DNA from: Phycisphaerae bacterium
GTDB taxonomy: Bacteria > Planctomycetota > Phycisphaerae > UBA1845 > Fen-1342
Reading direction: 5' to 3'
Length of the DNA stretch: 64,000 bases
NCBI GenBank assembly: GCA_030428945.1
Contig: JAUIEC010000011.1
Location: 62,001 to 126,000, forward strand
Shown: positions 17,234 to 25,935 of the stretch, in pieces
Numbering within the stretch: position 1 is the stretch's first letter
Layout: every line of letters begins with the position of its first letter
Translations under genes and position numbers: made by a program
The notes under the pieces: generated by a model
Told to the model about the DNA's origin: nothing
Seen by the model: only the letters and a program-made list of their open reading frames with translations
The model's database searches: none

Positions 17234-18097
17234 TCAGGCGACGCTGACGAACTTGCGGACGGCCGCTTCGAGCATCTCGGGCGTGTAGTCCTTGGAAAGA
17301 TCGACCGGCAGGAAGGCCCCGTGGTTGTGGTCGCTGCCGAGGATCAGCATCTGTCCGACGCGGGCGTAACCGAATTCCTGGGGCGTGTGTCCGACGACGA
17401 ACAGCTTGACGCCCAGTCGTTCGGCGAAGAAGGCGACCTCGTCGGGCGTCTGGAAGCGGCCCCAGACCAGGGCGTAGCCGGGACCTCCGGGCGACAGGTC
17501 AGCCTCGCTCGGAATCCGATCGAACAGCGTGATGTCGAAGCCGTCCAGCAGCAGCGGGTCCGGCAGGCTGTGACAGACGAAGATCCCGTTGGCCGTGCGG
17601 GCCGCCAGCGGCAGGGCCGCGATGTAGTCGTTGACGGCGGCGAGGACCTCGTCGCGCTGCCGGCCGAAGCGGAGTTCGACGCCGCGGGCGAAGTCGTCGA
17701 GGACCGAGCGTCCGCCCTTGGTGATTTCCTGGCCGCGCAACTGGGCGAGTTCGTGGTTGGACTGCAGGAAGAAGACGTTGTCGGGGAAGGCGACCTTCCA
17801 CTGGGCGGCCCGGACCAGCAGGTCGATCGAGTAGTCGATGTCGTCGTGCCCGTGCAGTTCCTCGTGGACCAGTTCGTGCAGGATGACGCTGCGTCCGGGG
17901 CTGCGTTCCAGGTCGCAGAAGCGCTGGAGTTTCTCAAAGTTCTTCAAGTTGCCGTGCATGTCGCCGGTCAGGACCAGTTGCCCGGCCGACCCGAAACGAA
18001 TCAGCGAACCGGACCGGTTCGGATCTTCCCGCATCAGGGACGCTGCCTCGTGCAGCGCCGCGCAGGCGGCCTTGGCGTCTACAACTGCGTCGGTCAC
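17234..18097 (-). CDS. Calcineurin-like (PPP-type) metallophosphatase
   Basis: 287 residues. Metal-binding motifs in order are GDMHGN (D46, H48), SNHE (N114, H115), CHSLPDP (H176) and VGHTPQ (H237), as in protein serine/threonine phosphatases. The central GDxxDRG motif is not present in canonical form; the segment HELHGHDDIDYS (about 75-90) stands in its place. It is cytoplasmic, with no signal sequence. The protein kinase gene lies 70 bp upstream on the same strand. The simplest reading is a phosphatase that reverses the neighbouring kinase (inference), but other phosphoester substrates are possible. Confidence 0.85.
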   Translation of the reverse strand: MTDAVVDAKAACAALHEAASLMREDPNRSGSLIRFGSAGQLVLTGDMHGNLKNFEKLQRFCDLERSPGRSVILHELVHEELHGHDDIDYSIDLLVRAAQWKVAFPDNVFFLQSNHELAQLRGQEITKGGRSVLDDFARGVELRFGRQRDEVLAAVNDYIAALPLAARTANGIFVCHSLPDPLLLDGFDITLFDRIPSEADLSPGGPGYALVWGRFQTPDEVAFFAERLGVKLFVVGHTPQEFGYARVGQMLILGSDHNHGAFLPVDLSKDYTPEMLEAAVRKFVSVA

Positions 18098-18167
18098 GGC
18101 GTCTCCCGTTCTGCGGCGCCCCCGCCGGGGGGTGAATTACGCATGATGGCAAAAACCGGCGGCCGCG

Positions 18168-19049
18168 TCAAAGCCGCTGCTTCCGTCCGGACGAAGCGGG
18201 CGCAGCGCCCTTTTCGAGCAGGTGCAGGATCAGCTCCAGCCGCGAGGTGACCTGCTTCATGTCGGCCGGACGGTCGTCGATCCGGGGTTCGCAGCAGTCG
18301 AGGATCAGCCGCGAAAGCGGGACGGAGACGTTCGGGTTGATGTCGTCGGGTGGCTCGTTTCCGCTGCGGGCGTCGATCTCGATCTTCTTCGACGCGGTCG
18401 TCCCGCGGTTCAGCATCGTCCGGAACCACTTGCCGGTGACGACCCAGTACATCGTCGCCCCGAAGTTGAACACGTCCGTGCGGGCGTCGAGCACCCCGCG
18501 GTTGACCTGCTCGGGGGCGATGAAGTCCGGCGTGCCCTGGACCCGCTCCTTGCGGTGCCCGATCGGACAGCTCTGCCCGAAGTCGATGATCTTGACCCCC
18601 TCGGCCGTGATCAGGATGTTGTTCGGCTTGATGTCGGCATGCACGATCCCGGCCCGATGCATCGCGTGCAGCCCGTCGGCCACCTGGGCGAAGATCGCGA
18701 CGCTCTCGCGGAGATCCTCGGGCGGCTTCCGGCCCTTGTAGCGGCCTTCGAGCGTCTCGCCCTCGACGTATTCCATCAACAGGAACAACTCGCGGGTCTT
18801 CAGCCAGCGGCGGACCCGGACGATCTCGTGGAAACGACGCAGGACCGGGTGCGACAGCTTGTGCCCGACCTCGAACTCGGTCTCGGCCTGCGTGATGAAC
18901 TTGTCGTGCTCGGGGCCCTTGCGGACGACGTGCTTGACGGCCACCGTCTCGCGTGAACTCCGCTCGCGGGCCTCGTAGATGTGCGCGCCGGCGCCCTGTC
19001 CGATCCGCCGGACGATGTCGTATCGGGGAAGATTGACGAATCTTCGCAT
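18168..19049 (-). CDS. Serine/threonine protein kinase (Hanks type, short, no membrane segment)
   Basis: 293 residues from ATG 19049; a TTG at 19076 would add nine. The whole protein is a kinase domain: glycine loop IGQGAGAHIYEA, lysine K39 in VAVKHV, catalytic loop HADIKPNN (D139, N144), DFG at D156, and GTPDFIAPE. The usual HRD reads HAD, so it is a non-RD kinase and may not need activation-loop phosphorylation. The sequence ends shortly after the C-lobe, without sensor, PASTA or transmembrane parts. It faces a PPP-like phosphatase 70 bp downstream. Substrates are unknown. Confidence 0.92.
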   Translation of the reverse strand: MRRFVNLPRYDIVRRIGQGAGAHIYEARERSSRETVAVKHVVRKGPEHDKFITQAETEFEVGHKLSHPVLRRFHEIVRVRRWLKTRELFLLMEYVEGETLEGRYKGRKPPEDLRESVAIFAQVADGLHAMHRAGIVHADIKPNNILITAEGVKIIDFGQSCPIGHRKERVQGTPDFIAPEQVNRGVLDARTDVFNFGATMYWVVTGKWFRTMLNRGTTASKKIEIDARSGNEPPDDINPNVSVPLSRLILDCCEPRIDDRPADMKQVTSRLELILHLLEKGAAPASSGRKQRL

Positions 19050-19155
19050 CGCTAGGCGACTCGCACCACGAAACAACGACCGCTGCGGGCGGCGCTCATC
19101 CCAGACCGGACCGACCGCACGCCGCGGGTCCGTCCCGGAAACCAGTTATTGGAAA

Positions 19156-19626
19156 TTAGTGGACGATGCCCTTGCGAACCAGCAGCGCGGCCAGTGCGTG
19201 ACACTGTTCGGGCAGATCGAAGAGCCGCGGATCCGAGCCCGGATGCAGACGAATGAACTCCGTCACCCCCGGCCGGCCCTGGGCGACGTTCCCCAGGATC
19301 GAAAGCAGCTTGCGGGCCTGCCCCGGGTCCAGCGTGGGCGTCTCGGTGCCGACGAACAGCAGACGAAGCTGTGCCGCACGCGGATGCCATTCGACCTGTC
19401 CGTTCGGAAAGACTATGCATCCGTAGTCCGCCGGCTCGACCGCCTGTCCCGGAACGCAGTACTCAATCAGGACCGAGTCGATCTGCGTCCCGTCTTCCGC
19501 CAGCAGCAGCGCGGCCGACGACCAGCCACGCGTCGCCGGCTCCAGCCAGAGCAGCAGCCCGGCCCCGAGCGTCATGCTCGCGATCAGGCAGGCGACGACC
19601 CTGGTGTTGCGGCTATCGGCGACCAA
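19156..19626 (-). CDS. Small membrane-anchored protein of unknown function
   Basis: 156 residues. The TTG at 19626 is preferred because AAGGA lies 7 bases before it; the first in-frame ATG (codon 18) would cut into the membrane helix. Residues about 10-28 form a signal anchor. The rest is a soluble, probably periplasmic domain with motifs VLIEYCVPGQAV, YGCIVFPNGQVEWHPRA and RLHPGSDPRLFDLPEQCHAL. Three cysteines could form a disulfide. The gene is co-directional with the kinase 106 bp downstream. No family recognised. Confidence 0.65.
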   Translation of the reverse strand: MVADSRNTRVVACLIASMTLGAGLLLWLEPATRGWSSAALLLAEDGTQIDSVLIEYCVPGQAVEPADYGCIVFPNGQVEWHPRAAQLRLLFVGTETPTLDPGQARKLLSILGNVAQGRPGVTEFIRLHPGSDPRLFDLPEQCHALAALLVRKGIVH

Positions 19627-19752
19627 CGGTCCATCCTTCGCGCGGGGAGCTTCCTTGCTGACCCGTTATCTAACGCACAACCAGCGACTTGGCAACTACT
19701 TGCGCGGAAAAACAAGCCCCGCGCCGTTCGCCGCCGGCACCGCCGGTCGCCG

Positions 19753-19758
19753 TATACT
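19753..19758 (+). promoter_or_regulatory. -10 box directly upstream of the start codon
   Basis: TATACT at 19753-19758 ends six bases before the ATG at 19765, and there is no ribosome site in between. The transcript would begin at or next to the ATG, that is, leaderless. No clear -35 box. Confidence 0.5.
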
Positions 19759-19764
19759 ATAGAA

Positions 19765-20897
19765 ATGACCGCTTGTCCGCCGCCACTTTCACGCGCCCTT
19801 TTGCGAGCCGCCGCTACCGCCGCACTGCTGGCCGCCCTGCTCGGCCCCGCCCGGGCTCGCGCCGACGAGGTCAAACTCGTCCGACGCCCGGTCTTCCGCA
19901 ACGTGCAGGTCACGGACTATCGGGACGGTCGCCTGCACTTCCGCGGCGTCTCGCGCCAGACCCTTCGCAAGCCCATCGCCGAGGTCGAGTGGATCCGGAT
20001 CGACGGCTGGCCGGAACTGAACCTCGCCGAACGCCCGCCCGACCCCGACATGCCCACCGCGCCCCAGTACGAACTGCTGATCCGACAGACGGCCGAACCC
20101 TGGCAGATCGACCTGCTCCGCATCCGCCACGCCCAGGCCCTCGACCGCGAACGTCCGCTCAACGAGGCTTTGCCGGCCTACCTGAAACTGCTGGCCGACC
20201 GGGTCCCGGGCGCCGCCGCCGCCCGCCCGCGGCACCCCGACCCGGCCGGATCCGCCGGGCACGCCGCCGCCCGGGCCCGCCTGCGGACCGCCCGCTCGCT
20301 CGGCCAATACCGGACCTTCCAGCAGGACCTGCTGCTGCTCGAACTGGAACTGCTGCTCTGGGACCAGGTCAGCCCCCTGCCGCGGCCGTTCTCGCAGTGG
20401 GCCCGGACGCCGGCCGAACAGACCCCGCCGGCCCCCGAACCGGAGGCCGAATCCGACGCCCCGCCGGCGATGTTCGCGGACGTTCCGCTGGTGGTCGAGG
20501 GCGCGCCGCGCCTGCCGCCCGACTCGTTCGTCTACCAGGCGATCGACGAGGCGCTCGATCTCGACGACCGCCCCGCCGCCCGCGCGTGGATCGAGCGGGT
20601 CACGCCGTTCGCGGCCGAGGACGACCCCGGACTGGCCCTGCGGGTCGCCCGTCTGGCGCTGGCCGAATCGCCGGGCGACGCCGTCCCGCTGCTGGAAACG
20701 CTGCGGGAATCGAACGCCGACCTGCCCAGCGGCGCGCTGGCGACGTATTATGTCGGGCTGGCTTTTCAACGGCTGGAACGACCGGCCGCGGCGGAAGACG
20801 CCTGGCGGGCGCTGCTGCGGCACCGCGGGGCAGATGAGCGTCTGCGCGCGTTCGCCCGCGCCCGGCTCGGCCTGAGCGCGCCAACCAGGGAGCAACC

Positions 20898-20901
<4 letters not shown>
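19765..20901 (+). CDS. Secreted protein with TPR-like C-terminal half, unknown function
   Basis: 378 residues. Signal peptide with a long Ala/Leu core ending ARARA-DEV. The N-terminal part (about 35-100) has a small beta-rich segment, RNVQVTDYRDGRLHFRGVSR, followed by a Leu-rich helix region. From about 255 on, helical pairs such as AIDEALDLDDRPAARAWIER and YYVGLAFQRLERPAAAEDAW look like tetratricopeptide repeats. The last four bases overlap the miaB start (GTGA), so it is coupled to miaB, which is odd for a secreted protein. Probably a periplasmic adaptor (inference). Confidence 0.7.
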
Positions 20902-22502
<1,601 letters not shown>

Positions 22503-22549
22503 GCCGCGCAGGGTGCGTCGAGTCGCCCGCCATCCGTAACGGCGCGGAC

Positions 22550-22606
22550 GAAAGAGGACCGGCAGAGCACGGTCCTCGGCACGCTCTCACGCCTTCACGG
22601 CTGCAG
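22550..22606 (-). repeat. GTGAA/GAGG-type intergenic hairpin (family R3)
   Basis: Read on the minus strand: GTGAAGGCGTGAGAGCGTG, then GAGGACCG and CGGTCCTC as stem arms. It lies between the convergent miaB and mutL ends, so it may serve as a bidirectional 3' signal. Confidence 0.45.
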
Positions 22607-22608
22607 GC

Positions 22609-24435
22609 TTATTCCGGGTAGATTCCGAGCGCATCGTTCCACTGCGTCAGCTTGGCGACGCGGGCGGCGCGTTCGGTCGGCAGGGTGAACGGGCGGCCGC
22701 GGGCGTCGAGCATCAGCCCGACCGTTCCGCCGGTGACCTGGCGGGTGACGGACTGGCCGTTGCCGGCCCCGATGTCGAAGCCCTTGGCGGGCGTGACGGT
22801 CACCTCGGCGGACTGGCCGGTTTCGAGCGGGACGAGCTTCAGGTCGCCGACCTTCAGGTCGTGGGTGTCCGATGCGCCGCTGGTCTTGACCACGACCTTC
22901 ATGCAGGGCTGGCCGTCCCTGCCGGTGCCGCGCGGCGCGACGCAGAAGCCCAGGCGGATCAGGCAGTCCTTGTTGAAGACTTCGAGGGCGGCCTGTTCGT
23001 TGACCGTGCTCAGCACCCCGAGCTGCGGCATCATGAAGATCGAGTCGACCGTCAGTTCGGTGAAGCCCTCGGGATAGAAACCGTCCAGCATCATCAGGGC
23101 GCTCTGCACCCGGCGCGGGCTGTGCGACAGCACGCCGCCCGAGCCGACGATCATGTTCAGGCCCATCATGTCGACCAGCGTCTGGCCGGCCAGGTCCTGC
23201 TCGAACGCGTCGGCGATCGTCCGCTGCTGCTGGACGCCCTTCAGGCCGACGGCCATCTGCTTGTGCTGAATGAACGCCAGGCGGAGCGCCTCGCGTGAGA
23301 TGGCCTGCTCGACCATCAGTTCCTCGATCGTCTGCGGAATCGTGGTCGGGCGGATCATCTTGTTGCGGATCCGGTTGCGGATGTCGCGTTCGTCGACGTC
23401 CAGCGGCACCCAGCGCACGACGTTCTCGAAGCCGGCCTCGGCGACGACGTTGAAGATGCTGTAGCTCATCCCGAGGTTGGCGCTGACCGTGCGGTTGAAG
23501 ACGGTCTCGCTGCCGGGGTCTTCCTTGTCGCCGCGGAAGACGCTGAACACGTCGGTCGTCGCGCCGCCGATGTCGACGCCGACCACCTGGATCTTCTCAC
23601 GCTGGGCGATCAGTTGCATGATCAGGCCGACCGCGCCGGGCGTCGGCATCAGCGGCACGCTGGTCCAGCCCATCAGCTTGTTGTAGCCCGGGGCCTGGGC
23701 CATCACGTGCTCGAGGAACAGGTCGTGGATCTTGTCGCGGGCCGGCTTGAGGTTCTCGCTCTCGAGCGTCGGCCGCAGATTCTCGGTCACGTACAGCGCG
23801 GCCTTGTCGCCGAGAATGTCGCGGACCTCGCCGGTCGCGTCCTGGTTGCCGGCGTAGATCACCGGCAGCTTGTAGCCGACGCCGAAACGCGGCTTCGGAT
23901 CGGCCGCGCTGATGATCTGGGCCATCTCGACCGGGTGCTTCTTGGTCCCGCCGTCGGTCCCGCCCGACAGCAGGATCATGTCCGGACGCATGCCGCGGAT
24001 CCGCTCGATCTGCTCGTGCGAGGGGCGCCCGTCGTCGGTCGCCAGCGCGTCCATCACGATCGACCCGGCCCCGAGGGCGGCTCGTTCGGCGCTCTCGGCC
24101 GTCATCTTCTTGACCGCCCCGGCGACCATCATCTGCAGGCCGCCGCCGGCGCTGCTGGTGCCGATGTAGGCGTCACAGCCGTTCTCGCCCTCGCGCGGGC
24201 GAATCACCTTCTCGTCGGAGATGAACCGGCGATTGGTCAGGTCTTCAATCTCACCGACCGCGTTCAGCACCCCGCGCGTGACGTCCTCGGCCGGGGCCTC
24301 GACCGTCGTCGGGGCCTCGCCGCGACAGATCAGTCGATACTCGCCGTCCTTTCGCTCGATCAGGATCGCCTTGGTGGTGGTCGACCCGCAATCCGTCGCC
24401 AGGATCGTCTGTACGTCGCTGAGTTGCTCCGCCAT
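22609..24435 (-). CDS. MutL/GlmL-family protein (glutamate mutase-associated ATPase-like)
   Basis: 608 residues, normal for the family. It has an actin/Hsp70-like nucleotide fold: LATDCGSTTTKAILIE at the N-terminus, IGTSSAGGGLQMMV, ILLSGGTDGGTKKHP, and VVGVDIGGATTDVFSV for the second phosphate loop. Near the end IVGSGGVLSHSP is another family signature. In Clostridium the gene sits between glutamate mutase subunits and is thought to chaperone or reactivate the B12 enzyme. Here no mutase subunit is adjacent, so the client is unknown. Promoter TTGGAA-17-TATCAT precedes it. Divergent from lpxB. Confidence 0.88.
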   Translation of the reverse strand: MAEQLSDVQTILATDCGSTTTKAILIERKDGEYRLICRGEAPTTVEAPAEDVTRGVLNAVGEIEDLTNRRFISDEKVIRPREGENGCDAYIGTSSAGGGLQMMVAGAVKKMTAESAERAALGAGSIVMDALATDDGRPSHEQIERIRGMRPDMILLSGGTDGGTKKHPVEMAQIISAADPKPRFGVGYKLPVIYAGNQDATGEVRDILGDKAALYVTENLRPTLESENLKPARDKIHDLFLEHVMAQAPGYNKLMGWTSVPLMPTPGAVGLIMQLIAQREKIQVVGVDIGGATTDVFSVFRGDKEDPGSETVFNRTVSANLGMSYSIFNVVAEAGFENVVRWVPLDVDERDIRNRIRNKMIRPTTIPQTIEELMVEQAISREALRLAFIQHKQMAVGLKGVQQQRTIADAFEQDLAGQTLVDMMGLNMIVGSGGVLSHSPRRVQSALMMLDGFYPEGFTELTVDSIFMMPQLGVLSTVNEQAALEVFNKDCLIRLGFCVAPRGTGRDGQPCMKVVVKTSGASDTHDLKVGDLKLVPLETGQSAEVTVTPAKGFDIGAGNGQSVTRQVTGGTVGLMLDARGRPFTLPTERAARVAKLTQWNDALGIYPE

Positions 24436-24493
24436 CGCTTGCTCTCAATCGGGGCTGGTGAACCCGGCAGACGCTCGCACCGCCGGGCCCGGC

Positions 24494-24522
24494 ATGATAG
24501 GCCAAACCCCGAGCCCTTCCAA
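24494..24522 (-). promoter_or_regulatory. Promoter of the mutL-family gene
   Basis: On the minus strand TTGGAA (24522-24517), 17 bp, TATCAT (24499-24494). The 5' leader to ATG 24435 would be about 50 bases. Confidence 0.6.
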
Positions 24523-24590
24523 GCTGCGACGCATGCCTCCAGCGGGTACCATCCATGCCCGCGCAGCAGGCGCCGCCCGGAAGGAGCCCG

Positions 24591-25736
24591 GTGGATCAAC
24601 AGCCCGACATCTTCGTCTCCGTCGCCGAGGACTCGGCCGACATGCACGCGGCCGCCCTCGTCCGGACCGCCGCGACGGCCCTGCCGGGCGCCCGCTTCCA
24701 CGGACTGACCGGGCGCCGCCTGCGGGCGGCCGGCGTCGAGACCGTCTTCGACCTGGCCGCGCACGCCGCGATGCTGACCGGGATCGTCAGGGTGATCGGC
24801 ACCGCCCGCCAGGCCCTGCAGGCCGTCGAGGCCAGTTGGCGGCAGCGGCGCCCCGACGCCGTCGTGCTGGTCGACAGCCCCGAACTGAACCTGCGACTCG
24901 CCCGGCGGGCCCGCCAGCAGGGCATCCCGGTGCTCTACTACATCGCCCCGCAGACCTGGGCCTCGCGCCCCGGCCGCAACCGGCAGATCGCCCGCGACAT
25001 CGACCACCTGGCCTGCATCCTGCCTTTCGAGGAGCCCTACTTCCGCCGCCACGACGTCAACGCCAGTTTCGTCGGGCACCCGCTCTTCGAGACGCTGCGC
25101 GGCGAGGCCAGCGACCCGGCCCGGATCGCGGAACTGCGGTCCGGCGAGGCCCCCCTGCTGGCTCTGCTGCCCGGCTCCCGCCAGCATGTCGTCGAGACCG
25201 TTCTGCCGCTGCAGTTGCAGGTCCTGCGAGAACTCCGGCGGGCCGGGGTCCCCTTCCGCGCGTGCGTCTCGGCCGCTTCGCCCGAGCGGGCCGCCCAGAT
25301 CGCCGAGATGCTGTCCGGTACCGATCTGCCGGTTTCGATCGCCCGCGAGGAGAACGCCAGCCTGCTGACGGCCGCGGACCTGGTGCTGGTGGCGAGCGGG
25401 ACGGCCACGCTGCACGTCGGGCACTACCGCAAGCCGATGGTGGTCATGTACGACGCGGGTCGGGTGATGGAGTCGGTTTTCCGAGTGGCCGGACGGTGGC
25501 TCCTGAAGACGCCGCACCTGTCGCTGATCAACATCCTGGCGGGCAGCCGGATCGTTCCGGAGTTCATGCCGTTCGCACGTGACCCGGCGGAGATTGCGCG
25601 GACGGTGGCGGGCCTGCTGGAGGATGCCGCCTGGCGGCGTCAGATGGTGGCGCGGATCGACGAGGTGATCGCGCCGCTGGAGGCCTCGCGGGCGAGTGAC
25701 CGGGTTTGCGAACTGCTGCGGGGCCTGCTGGGTTGA
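24591..25736 (+). CDS. lpxB: Lipid-A-disaccharide synthase
   Basis: 381 residues from GTG 24591, which has AAGGAG at 24581-24586. An upstream in-frame ATG at 24555 has no ribosome site. It condenses UDP-diacylglucosamine with lipid X in lipid A synthesis (GT19 family). Family features are FVSVAEDSADMHAA at the N-terminus, VVLVDSPELNLRLA, YYIAPQTWASRPGRN, LALLPGSRQHV and LVLVASGTATLHVG, with the usual IPxxVxYDxGRVxE-type segment following. It acts at the inner face of the cytoplasmic membrane. Its presence argues for a lipid-A-containing outer membrane. The aspS promoter starts inside its stop codon region. Confidence 0.93.
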   Translation: MDQQPDIFVSVAEDSADMHAAALVRTAATALPGARFHGLTGRRLRAAGVETVFDLAAHAAMLTGIVRVIGTARQALQAVEASWRQRRPDAVVLVDSPELNLRLARRARQQGIPVLYYIAPQTWASRPGRNRQIARDIDHLACILPFEEPYFRRHDVNASFVGHPLFETLRGEASDPARIAELRSGEAPLLALLPGSRQHVVETVLPLQLQVLRELRRAGVPFRACVSAASPERAAQIAEMLSGTDLPVSIAREENASLLTAADLVLVASGTATLHVGHYRKPMVVMYDAGRVMESVFRVAGRWLLKTPHLSLINILAGSRIVPEFMPFARDPAEIARTVAGLLEDAAWRRQMVARIDEVIAPLEASRASDRVCELLRGLLG

Positions 25737-25762
25737 CAGCGGTTGACGGCGATTTCTATACT
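25733..25762 (+). promoter_or_regulatory. Promoter of the aspS attenuator and aspS
   Basis: TTGACA at 25733-25738 (perfect consensus) and TATACT at 25757-25762, 18-bp spacer. The -35 box overlaps the lpxB stop codon. Transcription should begin around 25769, one or two bases before the ATG of the leader peptide. Confidence 0.8.
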
Positions 25763-25770
25763 CGCCGTTC

Positions 25771-25830
25771 ATGAGCATTTGGCAGAACCAGAATGACGAT
25801 CGGAATTCGGACAATCCCTGGACAGGGTAA
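25771..25830 (+). CDS. Asn/Asp-rich leader peptide of aspS
   Basis: A 19-codon reading frame, MSIWQNQNDDRNSDNPWTG, directly at the predicted transcript start. Seven of its 19 residues are Asn or Asp (four Asn, three of them by the AAT codon that is rare in this GC-rich genome). It ends 36 bases before an intrinsic terminator that stands in front of the aspartyl-tRNA synthetase gene. This is the layout of an attenuation leader: low charged Asp- or Asn-tRNA would stall the ribosome and favour read-through. The peptide would be translated from a leaderless or nearly leaderless transcript. Too short to judge by homology; the evidence is composition and position. Confidence 0.6.
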   Translation: MSIWQNQNDDRNSDNPWTG

Positions 25831-25836
25831 CCCGGG

Positions 25837-25875
25837 CACCGTTCTGCATGTTGTTTCAGAGATCAGGGCTCGGTG
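25837..25875 (+). promoter_or_regulatory. Possible antiterminator pairing in the aspS leader
   Basis: CACCG at 25837-25841 is complementary to CGGTG at 25871-25875, and CTG at 25844-25846 to CAG at 25864-25866. This pairing uses the 5' arm of the terminator (25867-25873), so the two structures exclude each other. A ribosome at the leader stop codon (25828-25830) would cover the first strand; one stalled on the Asn/Asp codons would leave it free. Confidence 0.4.
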
Positions 25876-25896
25876 GAAAGCTGCCGGGCCTTTTTT
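25867..25896 (+). terminator. Intrinsic terminator in the aspS leader
   Basis: Arms GGCTCGG (25867-25873) and CCGGGCC (25884-25890) pair over 7 bp with one G-T wobble around a 10-base loop, followed immediately by TTTTTT (25891-25896). It lies inside the aspS leader, 40 bp before the start codon, so it can only be regulatory. Confidence 0.75.
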
Positions 25897-25935
25897 CTTG
25901 CCCGGACCGAAACCGCGTCCGGCGAGGAGCCAGCA

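Noticed and set aside
24555..24590. ATG at 24555 as start of lpxB
   Set aside because: No ribosome site precedes it, while AAGGAG sits at the right distance before GTG 24591, which also gives the standard N-terminus.
25763..25935. T-box riboswitch in front of aspS
   Set aside because: The conserved AGGGUGGNACCGCG T-box sequence and specifier stem are missing; a peptide-coding leader with terminator explains the region better.
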